DNA of 64,000 nt from assembly GCA_022577435.1 (NCBI GenBank), contig JAKOON010000147.1, positions 86,311 to 150,310 on the forward strand. The letters are read 5' to 3'. Shown one piece after another: positions 1-11,030 of this stretch. This stretch comes from Embiotoca jacksoni (lineage: Eukaryota; Chordata; Actinopteri; Embiotocidae). Made by a program: the position numbers and the translations under genes. How positions within the stretch are numbered: position 1 is the stretch's first letter; every line of letters begins with the position of its first letter. A model generated the notes under the pieces. The model saw only the letters and a list, made by a program, of their open reading frames with translations. It ran no database searches and was not told where the DNA came from.

Positions 1-2
1 CA

Positions 3-189
3 GTACTATGGCAAATGAGATAAACTACTTGGACAAAGTGGCTTCAAGTCACTTTGTGTGGACAATTTCACAGGAAACACAATGTTTCAAAAACAGCCTT
101 ATCTCAGCGAGAGAAGCTCAAATACAGCATAAAACTGCATTACAGTGCCACAGCTTAAATTAAGTGTTTACGAACAAATTTCTTCATCA
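3..189 (+). repeat. Monomer J with private ccacagc variant
   Basis: This is the first complete monomer: gagat..cttgg, ggcttcaag, caaatac, cttaaatta. It has ccacagc where nearly all copies have ccacggc. The same variant recurs in the J monomer at 6607, where it again precedes an A-type start and a trimer block. The two loci are therefore copies of one ancestral segment. Confidence 0.9.
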
Positions 190-2433
190 GTACTATGGCA
201 AATGGGATAAACTACAAGGACAAAGTGGTTTCACGTCACTTTGTGTGGACAATTTCACAGGAAACACAATGTTTCAAAAACAGCCTTATCTCAGCGAGAG
301 AAGCTCAAAAACAGCATAAACCTGCATTACAGTGCCATGGCTTAAGCTAATTGTTTACGAACAAATTTTTTCAGACGTACTATGGCAAATGGGATAAAAT
401 ACATGGACAAAGTGGCTTCATGTCACTTTGTGTGGACAATTTCACAGGAAACACAATGTTTCAAAAACAGCCTTATCTCAGTGAGAGAAGCTCAAAAACA
501 GCATAAAACTGCATTACAGTGCCACGGCTTAAACTAAGTGTTTACGAACAAATTTCTTCATCAGTACTATGGCAAATGAGATAAACTACTTGGACAAAGT
601 GGTTTCAAGTCACTTTGTGTGGACAATTTCACAGGAAACACAATGTTTCAAAAACAGCCTTATCTCAGCGAGAGAAGCTCAAAAACAGCATAAAAATGCA
701 TTACAGTGCCACGGCTTAAATTAAGTGTTTACGAACAAATTTCTTCATCAGTACTATGGCAAATGGGATAAACTACAAGGACAAAGTGGTTTCACGTCAC
801 TTTGTGTGGACAATTTCACAGGAAACACAATGTTTCAAAAACAGCCTTATCTCAGCGAGAGAAGCTCAAAAACAGCATAAACCTGCATTACAGTGCCATG
901 GCTTAAGCTAATTGTTTACGAACAAATTTTTTCAGACGTACTATGGCAAATGGGATAAAATACATGGACAAAGTGGCTTCATGTCACTTTGTGTGGACAA
1001 TTTCACAGGAAACACAATGTTTCAAAAACAGCCTTATCTCAGTGAGAGAAGCTCAAAAACAGCATAAAACTGCATTACAGTGCCACGGCTTAAACTAAGT
1101 GTTTACGAACAAATTTCTTCATCAGTACTATGGCAAATGAGATAAACTACTTGGACAAAGTGGTTTCAAGTCACTTTGTGTGGACAATTTCACAGGAAAC
1201 ACAATGTTTCAAAAACAGCCTTATCTCAGCGAGAGAAGCTCAAAAACAGCATAAAAATGCATTACAGTGCCACGGCTTAAATTAAGTGTTTACGAACAAA
1301 TTTCTTCATCAGTACTATGGCAAATGGGATAAACTACAAGGACAAAGTGGTTTCACGTCACTTTGTGTGGACAATTTCACAGGAAACACAATGTTTCAAA
1401 AACAGCCTTATCTCAGCGAGAGAAGCTCAAAAACAGCATAAACCTGCATTACAGTGCCATGGCTTAAGCTAATTGTTTACGAACAAATTTTTTCAGACGT
1501 ACTATGGCAAATGGGATAAAATACATGGACAAAGTGGCTTCATGTCACTTTGTGTGGACAATTTCACAGGAAACACAATGTTTCAAAAACAGCCTTATCT
1601 CAGTGAGAGAAGCTCAAAAACAGCATAAAACTGCATTACAGTGCCACGGCTTAAACTAAGTGTTTACGAACAAATTTCTTCATCAGTACTATGGCAAATG
1701 AGATAAACTACTTGGACAAAGTGGTTTCAAGTCACTTTGTGTGGACAATTTCACAGGAAACACAATGTTTCAAAAACAGCCTTATCTCAGCGAGAGAAGC
1801 TCAAAAACAGCATAAAAATGCATTACAGTGCCACGGCTTAAATTAAGTGTTTACGAACAAATTTCTTCATCAGTACTATGGCAAATGGGATAAACTACAA
1901 GGACAAAGTGGTTTCACGTCACTTTGTGTGGACAATTTCACAGGAAACACAATGTTTCAAAAACAGCCTTATCTCAGCGAGAGAAGCTCAAAAACAGCAT
2001 AAACCTGCATTACAGTGCCATGGCTTAAGCTAATTGTTTACGAACAAATTTTTTCAGACGTACTATGGCAAATGGGATAAAATACATGGACAAAGTGGCT
2101 TCATGTCACTTTGTGTGGACAATTTCACAGGAAACACAATGTTTCAAAAACAGCCTTATCTCAGTGAGAGAAGCTCAAAAACAGCATAAAACTGCATTAC
2201 AGTGCCACGGCTTAAACTAAGTGTTTACGAACAAATTTCTTCATCAGTACTATGGCAAATGAGATAAACTACTTGGACAAAGTGGTTTCAAGTCACTTTG
2301 TGTGGACAATTTCACAGGAAACACAATGTTTCAAAAACAGCCTTATCTCAGCGAGAGAAGCTCAAAAACAGCATAAAAATGCATTACAGTGCCACGGCTT
2401 AAATTAAGTGTTTACGAACAAATTTCTTCATCA
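190..2433 (+). repeat. Trimer HOR (A-B-C), 561 bp x 4
   Basis: Four consecutive A-B-C trimers have A monomers at 190, 751, 1312 and 1873, a spacing of exactly 561 bp. A ends with gccatggcttaagcta and ttttttcagac. B carries catgtc and cagtgag. C carries gtttcaag and aaaaatgc. By eye the four copies are identical apart from at most isolated bases. This is the longest trimer run in the window. Only A carries ccatgg, so an NcoI ladder at 561 bp is predicted here. Confidence 0.95.
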
Positions 2434-2807
2434 GTACTATGGCAAATGGGATAAACTACAAGGACAAAGTGGTTTCACGTCACTTTGTGTGGACAATTTC
2501 ACAGGAAACACAATGTTTCAAAAACAGCCTTATCTCAGCGAGAGATGCTCAAATACAGCATAAAACTGCATTACAGTGCCACGGCTTAAATTAAGTGTTT
2601 ACGAACAAATTTCTTCATCAGTACTATGGCAAATGGGATAAACTACAAGGACAAAGTGGTTTCACGTCACTTTGTGTGGACAATTTCACAGGAAACACAA
2701 TGTTTCAAAAACAGCCTTATCTCAGCGAGAGAAGCTCAAAAACAGCATAAACCTGCATTACAGTGCCACGGCTTAAGCTCATTGTTTACGAACAAATTTT
2801 TTCAGAC

Positions 2808-2994
2808 GTACTATGGCAAATGGGATAAAATACATGGACAAAGTGGCTTCAAGTCACTTTGTGTGGACAATTTCACAGGAAACACAATGTTTCAAAAACA
2901 GCCTTATCTCAGCGAGAGAAGCTCAAAAACAGCATAAAACTGCATTACAGTGCCATGGCTTAAACTAAGTGTTTACGAACAAATTTCTTCATCA
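2808..2994 (+). repeat. Reference full-length 187-bp monomer (type F)
   Basis: This is a clean full-length monomer useful as a reference. It starts gtactatggcaaatggg and ends tttcttcatca. Within it, 2838-2862 is a 25-bp near-palindrome: arms acaaagtg and cactttgt, inner ctt and aag, one g/t mismatch, centre c. The 11-mer tcaaaaacagc occurs twice, at 2892-2902 and 2923-2933, 31 bp apart. It carries an NcoI-type site (ccatgg) near 2954. Because 187 is 3x62+1, the reading frame shifts by one at each monomer boundary, so no protein frame can be maintained along the array. Confidence 0.95.
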
Positions 2995-3181
2995 GTATTA
3001 TGGCAAATGAGATAAACTACTTGGACAAAGTGGCTTCAAGTCACTTTGTGTGGACAATTTCACAGGAAACACAATGTTTCAAAAACAGCCTTATCTCAGC
3101 GAGAGAAGCTCAAATACAGCATAAAACTGCATTATAGTGCCACGGCTTAAACTAAGTGTTTACGAACAAATTTCTTTATCA

Positions 3182-3336
3182 GCAAATGGGATACACTACA
3201 TGGCCAAAGTGGCTTCACTTTGTATCTGCAATTACACAGAAAACAGCATTTCAAGTCTCACTTTCTCAGCCTAATGTAAAACTGCATCACAGCGCCACGG
3301 CTTAAACTAAGTGTTTACAAACAAGTGTCATACTCA
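3182..3336 (+). repeat. Divergent 155-bp monomer H (representative of 46 copies)
   Basis: H aligns with the 187-bp monomer but lacks 32 bp in three blocks: 8 bp at the start (tactatgg), 5 bp in the dyad loop, and about 19 bp around the cgagagaagctc region. It also carries many substitutions. Ha (tcagcc, aaaactgc) starts at 3182, 9038, 11779, 15268, 18725, 20563, 24020, 27322, 39376, 43020, 46322, 48347, 49250, 53236, 54140. Hb (tcagcc, aaaacagc) starts at 4459, 5362, 10315, 12308, 16545, 21279, 25858, 28412, 30592, 34797, 40653, 44297, 50527, 51430, 52333, 57443, 58159, 59810, 62738. Hc (taagcc or taagct) starts at 6078, 17261, 21995, 29128, 31308, 32772, 35513, 37351, 41369, 55044, 60526, 63641. 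Ha and Hc are followed by a monomer beginning gaactttgg, Hb by one beginning gacctatgg. H is never tandem with itself. Confidence 0.95.
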
Positions 3337-6300
3337 GAACTTTGGCAAATGGGATAAACTACATGGGCAAAGTGGCTTCAAGTCACTTTCTGTGGACAAT
3401 TTCACAGGAAACACAATGTTTCAAAAACAGCCTTATCTCAGCGAGAGAAGCTCAAAAACAGCATAAAAATGCATTACAGTGCCACGGCTTAAATTAAGTG
3501 TTTACGAACAAATTTCTTCATCAGTACTATGGCAAATGGGATAAACTACAAGGACAAAGTGGTTTCACGTCACTTTGTGTGGACAATTTCACAGGAAACA
3601 CAATGTTTCAAAAACAGCCTTATCTCAGCGAGAGAAGCTCAAATACAGCATAAAACTGCATTACAGTGCCACGGCTTAAATTAAGTGTTTACGAACAAAT
3701 TTCTTCATCAGTACTACGGCAAATGGGATAAACTACAAGGACAAAGTGGTTTCACGTCACTTTGTGTGGACAATTTCACAGGAAACACAATGTTTCAAAA
3801 ACAGCCTTATCTCAGCGAGAGAAGCTCAAAAACAGCATAAACCTGCATTACAGTGCCACGGCTTAAGCTCATTGTTTACGAACAAATTTTTTCAGACGTA
3901 CTATGGCAAATGGGATAAAAGACATGGACAAAGTGGCTTCAAGTCACTTTGTGTGGACAATTTCACAGGAAACACAATGTTTCAAAAACAGCCTTATCTC
4001 AGCGAGAGAAGCTCAAATACAGCATAAAACTGCATTACAGTGCCACGGCTTAAATTAAGTGTTTACGAACAAATTTCTTCATCAGTACTATGGCAAATGG
4101 GATAAACTACAAGGACAAAGTGGTTTCACATCACTTTGTGTGGACAATTTCACAGGAAACACAATGTTTCAAAAACAGCCTTATCTCAGCGAGAGAAGCT
4201 CAAAAACAGCATAAACCTGCATTACAGTGCCACGGCTTAAATTAAGTGTTTACGAACAAATTTCTTCATCAGTACTATGGCAAATGGGATAAACTACAAG
4301 GACAAAGTGGTTTCACGTCACTTTGTGTGGACAATTTCACAGGAAACACAATGTTTCAAAAACAGCCTTATCTCAGCGAGAGAAGCTCAAATACAGCATA
4401 AAACTGCATTACAGTGCCACGGCTTAAACTAAGTGTTTACGAACAAATTTCTTTATCAGCAAATGGGATACACTACATGGCCAAAGTGGCTTCACTTTGT
4501 ATCTGCAATTACACAGAAAACAGCATTTCAAGTCTCACTTTCTCAGCCTAATGTAAAACAGCATCACAGCGCCACGGCTTAAACTAAGTGTTTACAAACA
4601 AGTTTCATACTCAGACCTATGGCAAATGGGATAAACTACAAGGACAAAGTGGTTTCACGTCACTTTGTGTGGACAATTTCACAGGAAACACAATGTTTCA
4701 AAAACAGCCTTATCTCAGCGAGAGAAGCTCAAAAACAGCATAAAACTGCATTACAGTGCCACGGCTTAAACTAAGTGTTTACGAACAAATTTCTTCATCA
4801 GTACTATGGCAAATGAGATAAACTACTTGGACAAAGTGGCTTCAAGTCACTTTGTGTGGACAATTTCACAGGAAACACAATGTTTCAAAAACAGCCTTAT
4901 CTCAGCGAGAGAAGCTCAAATACAGCATAAAACTGCATTACAGTGCCACGGCTTAAATTAAGTGTTTACGAACAAATTTCTTCATCAGTACTATGGCAAA
5001 TGGGATAAACTACAAGGACAAAGTGGTTTCACGTCACTTTGTGTGGACAATTTCACAGGAAACACAATGTTTCAAAAACAGCCTTATCTCAGCGAGAGAA
5101 GCTCAAAAACAGCATAAACCTGCATTACAGTGCCATGGCTTAAGCTAATTGTTTACGAACAAATTTTTTCAGACGTACTATGGCAAATGGGATAAAATAC
5201 ATGGACAAAGTGGCTTCATGTCACTTTGTGTGGACAATTTCACAGGAAACACAATGTTTCAAAAACAGCCTTATCTCAGCGAGAGAAGCTCAAATACAGC
5301 ATAAAACTGCATTACAGTGCCACGGCTTAAACTAAGTGTTTACGAACAAATTTCTTTATCAGCAAATGGGATACACTACATGGCCAAAGTGGCTTCACTT
5401 TGTATCTGCAATTACACAGAAAACAGCATTTCAAGTCTCACTTTCTCAGCCTAATGTAAAACAGCATCACAGCGCCACGGCTTAAACTAAGTGTTTACAA
5501 ACAAGTTTCATACTCAGACCTATGGCAAATGGGATAAACTACATGAACAAAGTGGTTTCAAGTCACTTTGTGTGGACAATTTCACAGGAAACACAATGTT
5601 TCAAAAACAGCCTTATCTCAGCGAGAGAAGCTCAAAAACAGCATAAAACTGCATTACAGTTCCACGGCTTAAGCTAATTGTTTACGAACAAATTTTTTCA
5701 GACGTACTATGGCAAATGGGATAAAAGACATGGACAAAGTGGCTTCAAGTCACTTTGTGTGGACAATTTCACAGGAAACACAATGTTTCAAAAACAGCCT
5801 TATCTCAGCGAGAGAAGCTCAACTACAGCATAAAACTGCATTATAGTGCCACGGCTTAAACTAAGTGTTTACGAACAAATTTCTTCATCAGTACTATGGC
5901 AAATGAGATAAACTACTTGGACAAAGTGGCTTCAAGTCACTTTGTGTGGACAATTTCACAGGAAACACAATGTTTCAAAAACAGCCTTATCTCAGCGAGA
6001 GAAGCTCAAATACAGCATAAAACTGCATTACAGTGCCACGGCTTAAACTAAGTGTTTACGAACAAATTTCTTTATCAGCAAATGGGATACACTACATGGC
6101 CAAAGTGGCTTCACTTTGTATCTGCAATTACACAGAAAACAGCATTTCAAGTCTCACTTTCTAAGCCTAATGTAAAACTGCATCACAGCGCCACGGCTTA
6201 AACTAAGTGTTTACAAACAAGTGTCATACTCAGAACTTTGGCAAATGGGATAAACTACATGGGCAAAGTGGCTTCAAGTCACTTTCTGTGGACAATTTCA

Positions 6301-6793
6301 CAGGAAACACAATGTTTCAAAAACAGCCTTATCTCAGCGAGAGAAGCTCAAAAACAGCATAAAAATGCATTACAGTGCCACGGCTTAAATTAAGTGTTTA
6401 CGAACAAATTTCTTCATCAGTACTATGGCAAATGGGATAAACTACAAGGACAAAGTGGTTTCACGTCACTTTGTGTGGACAATTTCACAGGAAACACAAT
6501 GTTTCAAAAACAGCCTTATCTCAGCGAGAGAAGCTCAAAAACAGCATAAAACTGCATTACAGTGCCACGGCTTAAACTAAGTGTTTACGAACAAATTTCT
6601 TCATCAGTACTATGGCAAATGAGATAAACTACTTGGACAAAGTGGCTTCAAGTCACTTTGTGTGGACAATTTCACAGGAAACACAATGTTTCAAAAACAG
6701 CCTTATCTCAGCGAGAGAAGCTCAAATACAGCATAAAACTGCATTACAGTGCCACAGCTTAAATTAAGTGTTTACGAACAAATTTCTTCATCA

Positions 6794-6980
6794 GTACTAT
6801 GGCAAATGGGATAAACTACAAGGACAAAGTGGTTTCACGTCACTTTGTGTGGACAATTTCACAGGAAACACAATGTTTCAAAAACAGCCTTATCTCAGTG
6901 AGAGAAGCTCAAAAACAGCATAAAACTGCATTACAGTGCCACGGCTTAAACTAAGTGTTTACGAACAAATTTCTTCATCA
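6794..6980 (+). repeat. A/B chimeric monomer
   Basis: The monomer starts as A (aagg, cacgtc) and ends as B (cagtgag, aactgc, cttaaacta, tttcttcatca). It sits where an A-B pair is expected between J (6607) and C (6981). The junction lies between about 6840 and 6896, inside the invariant core. It is most simply explained by one unequal exchange that deleted exactly 187 bp. An equivalent chimera occurs at 26200. Confidence 0.88.
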
Positions 6981-7167
6981 GTACTATGGCAAATGAGATA
7001 AACTACTTGGACAAAGTGGTTTCAAGTCACTTTGTGTGGACAATTTCACAGGAAACACAATGTTTCAAAAACAGCCTTATCTCAGCGAGAGAAGCTCAAA
7101 AACAGCATAAAAATGCATTACAGTGCCACGGCTTAAATTAAGTGTTTACGAACAAATTTCTTCATCA

Positions 7168-8289
7168 GTACTATGGCAAATGGGATAAACTACAAGGACA
7201 AAGTGGTTTCACGTCACTTTGTGTGGACAATTTCACAGGAAACACAATGTTTCAAAAACAGCCTTATCTCAGCGAGAGAAGCTCAAAAACAGCATAAACC
7301 TGCATTACAGTGCCATGGCTTAAGCTAATTGTTTACGAACAAATTTTTTCAGACGTACTATGGCAAATGGGATAAAATACATGGACAAAGTGGCTTCATG
7401 TCACTTTGTGTGGACAATTTCACAGGAAACACAATGTTTCAAAAACAGCCTTATCTCAGTGAGAGAAGCTCAAAAACAGCATAAAACTGCATTACAGTGC
7501 CACGGCTTAAACTAAGTGTTTACGAACAAATTTCTTCATCAGTACTATGGCAAATGAGATAAACTACTTGGACAAAGTGGTTTCAAGTCACTTTGTGTGG
7601 ACAATTTCACAGGAAACACAATGTTTCAAAAACAGCCTTATCTCAGCGAGAGAAGCTCAAAAACAGCATAAAAATGCATTACAGTGCCACGGCTTAAATT
7701 AAGTGTTTACGAACAAATTTCTTCATCAGTACTATGGCAAATGGGATAAACTACAAGGACAAAGTGGTTTCACGTCACTTTGTGTGGACAATTTCACAGG
7801 AAACACAATGTTTCAAAAACAGCCTTATCTCAGCGAGAGAAGCTCAAAAACAGCATAAACCTGCATTACAGTGCCATGGCTTAAGCTAATTGTTTACGAA
7901 CAAATTTTTTCAGACGTACTATGGCAAATGGGATAAAATACATGGACAAAGTGGCTTCATGTCACTTTGTGTGGACAATTTCACAGGAAACACAATGTTT
8001 CAAAAACAGCCTTATCTCAGTGAGAGAAGCTCAAAAACAGCATAAAACTGCATTACAGTGCCACGGCTTAAACTAAGTGTTTACGAACAAATTTCTTCAT
8101 CAGTACTATGGCAAATGAGATAAACTACTTGGACAAAGTGGTTTCAAGTCACTTTGTGTGGACAATTTCACAGGAAACACAATGTTTCAAAAACAGCCTT
8201 ATCTCAGCGAGAGAAGCTCAAAAACAGCATAAAAATGCATTACAGTGCCACGGCTTAAATTAAGTGTTTACGAACAAATTTCTTCATCA
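7168..8289 (+). repeat. Trimer HOR (A-B-C), 561 bp x 2
   Basis: A monomers are at 7168 and 7729, each followed by B and C. A C monomer at 6981, preceded by the A/B chimera, extends the run to nearly three trimers. The block is followed by D at 8290, exactly as the first trimer block is followed by D at 2434. Confidence 0.93.
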
Positions 8290-11030
8290 GTACTATGGCA
8301 AATGGGATAAACTACAAGGACAAAGTGGTTTCACGTCACTTTGTGTGGACAATTTCACAGGAAACACAATGTTTCAAAAACAGCCTTATCTCAGCGAGAG
8401 ATGCTCAAATACAGCATAAAACTGCATTACAGTGCCACGGCTTAAATTAAGTGTTTACGAACAAATTTCTTCATCAGTACTATGGCAAATGGGATAAACT
8501 ACAAGGACAAAGTGGTTTCACGTCACTTTGTGTGGACAATTTCACAGGAAACACAATGTTTCAAAAACAGCCTTATCTCAGCGAGAGAAGCTCAAAAACA
8601 GCATAAACCTGCATTACAGTGCCACGGCTTAAGCTCATTGTTTACGAACAAATTTTTTCAGACGTACTATGGCAAATGGGATAAAATACATGGACAAAGT
8701 GGCTTCAAGTCACTTTGTGTGGACAATTTCACAGGAAACACAATGTTTCAAAAACAGCCTTATCTCAGCGAGAGAAGCTCAAAAACAGCATAAAACTGCA
8801 TTACAGTGCCATGGCTTAAACTAAGTGTTTACGAACAAATTTCTTCATCAGTATTATGGCAAATGAGATAAACTACTTGGACAAAGTGGCTTCAAGTCAC
8901 TTTGTGTGGACAATTTCACAGGAAACACAATGTTTCAAAAACAGCCTTATCTCAGCGAGAGAAGCTCAAATACAGCATAAAACTGCATTATAGTGCCACG
9001 GCTTAAACTAAGTGTTTACGAACAAATTTCTTTATCAGCAAATGGGATACACTACATGGCCAAAGTGGCTTCACTTTGTATCTGCAATTACACAGAAAAC
9101 AGCATTTCAAGTCTCACTTTCTCAGCCTAATGTAAAACTGCATCACAGCGCCACGGCTTAAACTAACTGTTTACAAACAAGTGTCATACTCAGAACTTTG
9201 GCAAATGGGATAAACTACATGGGCAAAGTGGCTTCAAGTCACTTTCTGTGGACAATTTCACAGGAAACACAATGTTTCAAAAACAGCCTTATCTCAGCGA
9301 GAGAAGCTCAAAAACAGCATAAAAATGCATTACAGTGCCACGGCTTAAATTAAGTGTTTACGAACAAATTTCTTCATCAGTACTATGGCAAATGGGATAA
9401 ACTACAAGGACAAAGTGGTTTCACGTCACTTTGTGTGGACAATTTCACAGGAAACACAATGTTTCAAAAACAGCCTTATCTCAGCGAGAGAAGCTCAAAT
9501 ACAGCATAAAACTGCATTACAGTGCCACGGCTTAAATTAAGTGTTTACGAACAAATTTCTTCATCAGTACTACGGCAAATGGGATAAACTACAAGGACAA
9601 AGTGGTTTCACGTCACTTTGTGTGGACAATTTCACAGGAAACACAATGTTTCAAAAACAGCCTTATCTCAGCGAGAGAAGCTCAAAAACAGCATAAACCT
9701 GCATTACAGTGCCACGGCTTAAGCTCATTGTTTACGAACAAATTTTTTCAGACGTACTATGGCAAATGGGATAAAAGACATGGACAAAGTGGCTTCAAGT
9801 CACTTTGTGTGGACAATTTCACAGGAAACACAATGTTTCAAAAACAGCCTTATCTCAGCGAGAGAAGCTCAAATACAGCATAAAACTGCATTACAGTGCC
9901 ACGGCTTAAATTAAGTATTTACGAACAAATTTCTTCATCAGTACTATGGCAAATGGGATAAACTACAAGGACAAAGTGGTTTCACATCACTTTGTGTGGA
10001 CAATTTCACAGGAAACACAATGTTTCAAAAACAGCCTTATCTCAGCGAGAGAAGCTCAAAAACAGCATAAACCTGCATTACAGTGCCACGGCTTAAATTA
10101 AGTGTTTACGAACAAATTTCTTCATCAGTACTATGGCAAATGGGATAAACTACAAGGACAAAGTGGTTTCACGTCACTTTGTGTGGACAATTTCACAGGA
10201 AACACAATGTTTCAAAAACAGCCTTATCTCAGCGAGAGAAGCTCAAATACAGCATAAAACTGCATTACAGTGCCACGGCTTAAACTAAGTGTTTCCGAAC
10301 AAATTTCTTTATCAGCAAATGGGATACACTACATGGCCAAAGTGGCTTCACTTTGTATCTGCAATTACACAGAAAACAGCATTTCAAGTCTCACTTTCTC
10401 AGCCTAATGTAAAACAGCATCACAGCGCCACGGCTTAAACTAAGTGTTTACAAACAAGTTTCATACTCAGACCTATGGCAAATGGGATAAACTACAAGGA
10501 CAAAGTGGTTTCACGTCACTTTGTGTGGACAATTTCACAGGAAACACAATGTTTCAAAAACAGCCTTATCTCAGCGAGAGAAGCTCAAAAACAGCATAAA
10601 ACTGCATTACAGTGCCACGGCTTAAACTAAGTGTTTACGAACAAATTTCTTCATCAGTACTATGGCAAATGAGATAAACTACTTGGACAAAGTGGCTTCA
10701 AGTCACTTTGTGTGGACAATTTCACAGGAAACACAATGTTTCAAAAACAGCCTTATCTCAGCGAGAGAAGCTCAAATACAGCATAAAACTGCATTACAGT
10801 GCCACGGCTTAAATTAAGTGTTTACGAACAAATTTCTTCATCAGTACTATGGCAAATGGGATAAACTACAAGGACAAAGTGGTTTCACGTCACTTTGTGT
10901 GGACAATTTCACAGGAAACACAATGTTTCAAAAACAGCCTTATCTCAGCGAGAGAAGCTCAAAAACAGCATAAACCTGCATTACAGTGCCACGGCTTAAA
11001 TTAAGTGTTTACGAACAAATTTCTTCATCA
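8290..11030 (+). repeat. 15-monomer HOR unit, 2741 bp
   Basis: Order: D E F G Ha I D2 E2 F2 K D3 Hb L J, then a K-like monomer at 10844 (cacgtc, cctgc, gccacgg, cttaaatta). The first 14 monomers repeat 2434-4987 with only scattered single-base differences, for example aactaactg near 9165, aagtattta near 9916 and gtttccgaac near 10291. The unit then diverges and jumps straight to a new D at 11031, so it lacks the second half of the 32-mer. Confidence 0.9.

Larger units (their letters stand above)
2434..8289 (+). repeat. 32-monomer HOR unit, 5856 bp
   Basis: Order: D E F G Ha I D2 E2 F2 K D3 Hb L J A B' Hb M N P Hc I L J A/B C (ABC)x2. The 32 monomers, four of them short, give 32x187-4x32 = 5856 bp, matching the observed spacing of D at 2434 and 8290. 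Compared with the inferred master order (E to D2), it carries an extra L-J-A-B'-Hb insertion at 4614-5516 and a trimer expansion at its end. B' at 5175 starts like B (catgtc) but ends like P (caaatac, tttctttatca), so it is itself chimeric. Confidence 0.9.

Noticed and set aside
2892..2933. Paired 11-mer tcaaaaacagc 31 bp apart as evidence for an internal sub-repeat
   Set aside because: The flanks of the two copies do not align further and the second copy is changed in many types (caaatac, caactac). Chance similarity in an A-rich monomer is enough.
3746..4027. 93-codon open frame (GTG start) at E2-F2 junctions, also near 9602, 15832, 19289, 24584, 25145, 27699, 34084, 39940 and 43584
   Set aside because: It is the shortened form of the E-F frame: tactacgg in E2 destroys the ATG, leaving an internal GTG. 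It has no ribosome-binding site, codon bias or domain, and it recurs only because the satellite recurs.
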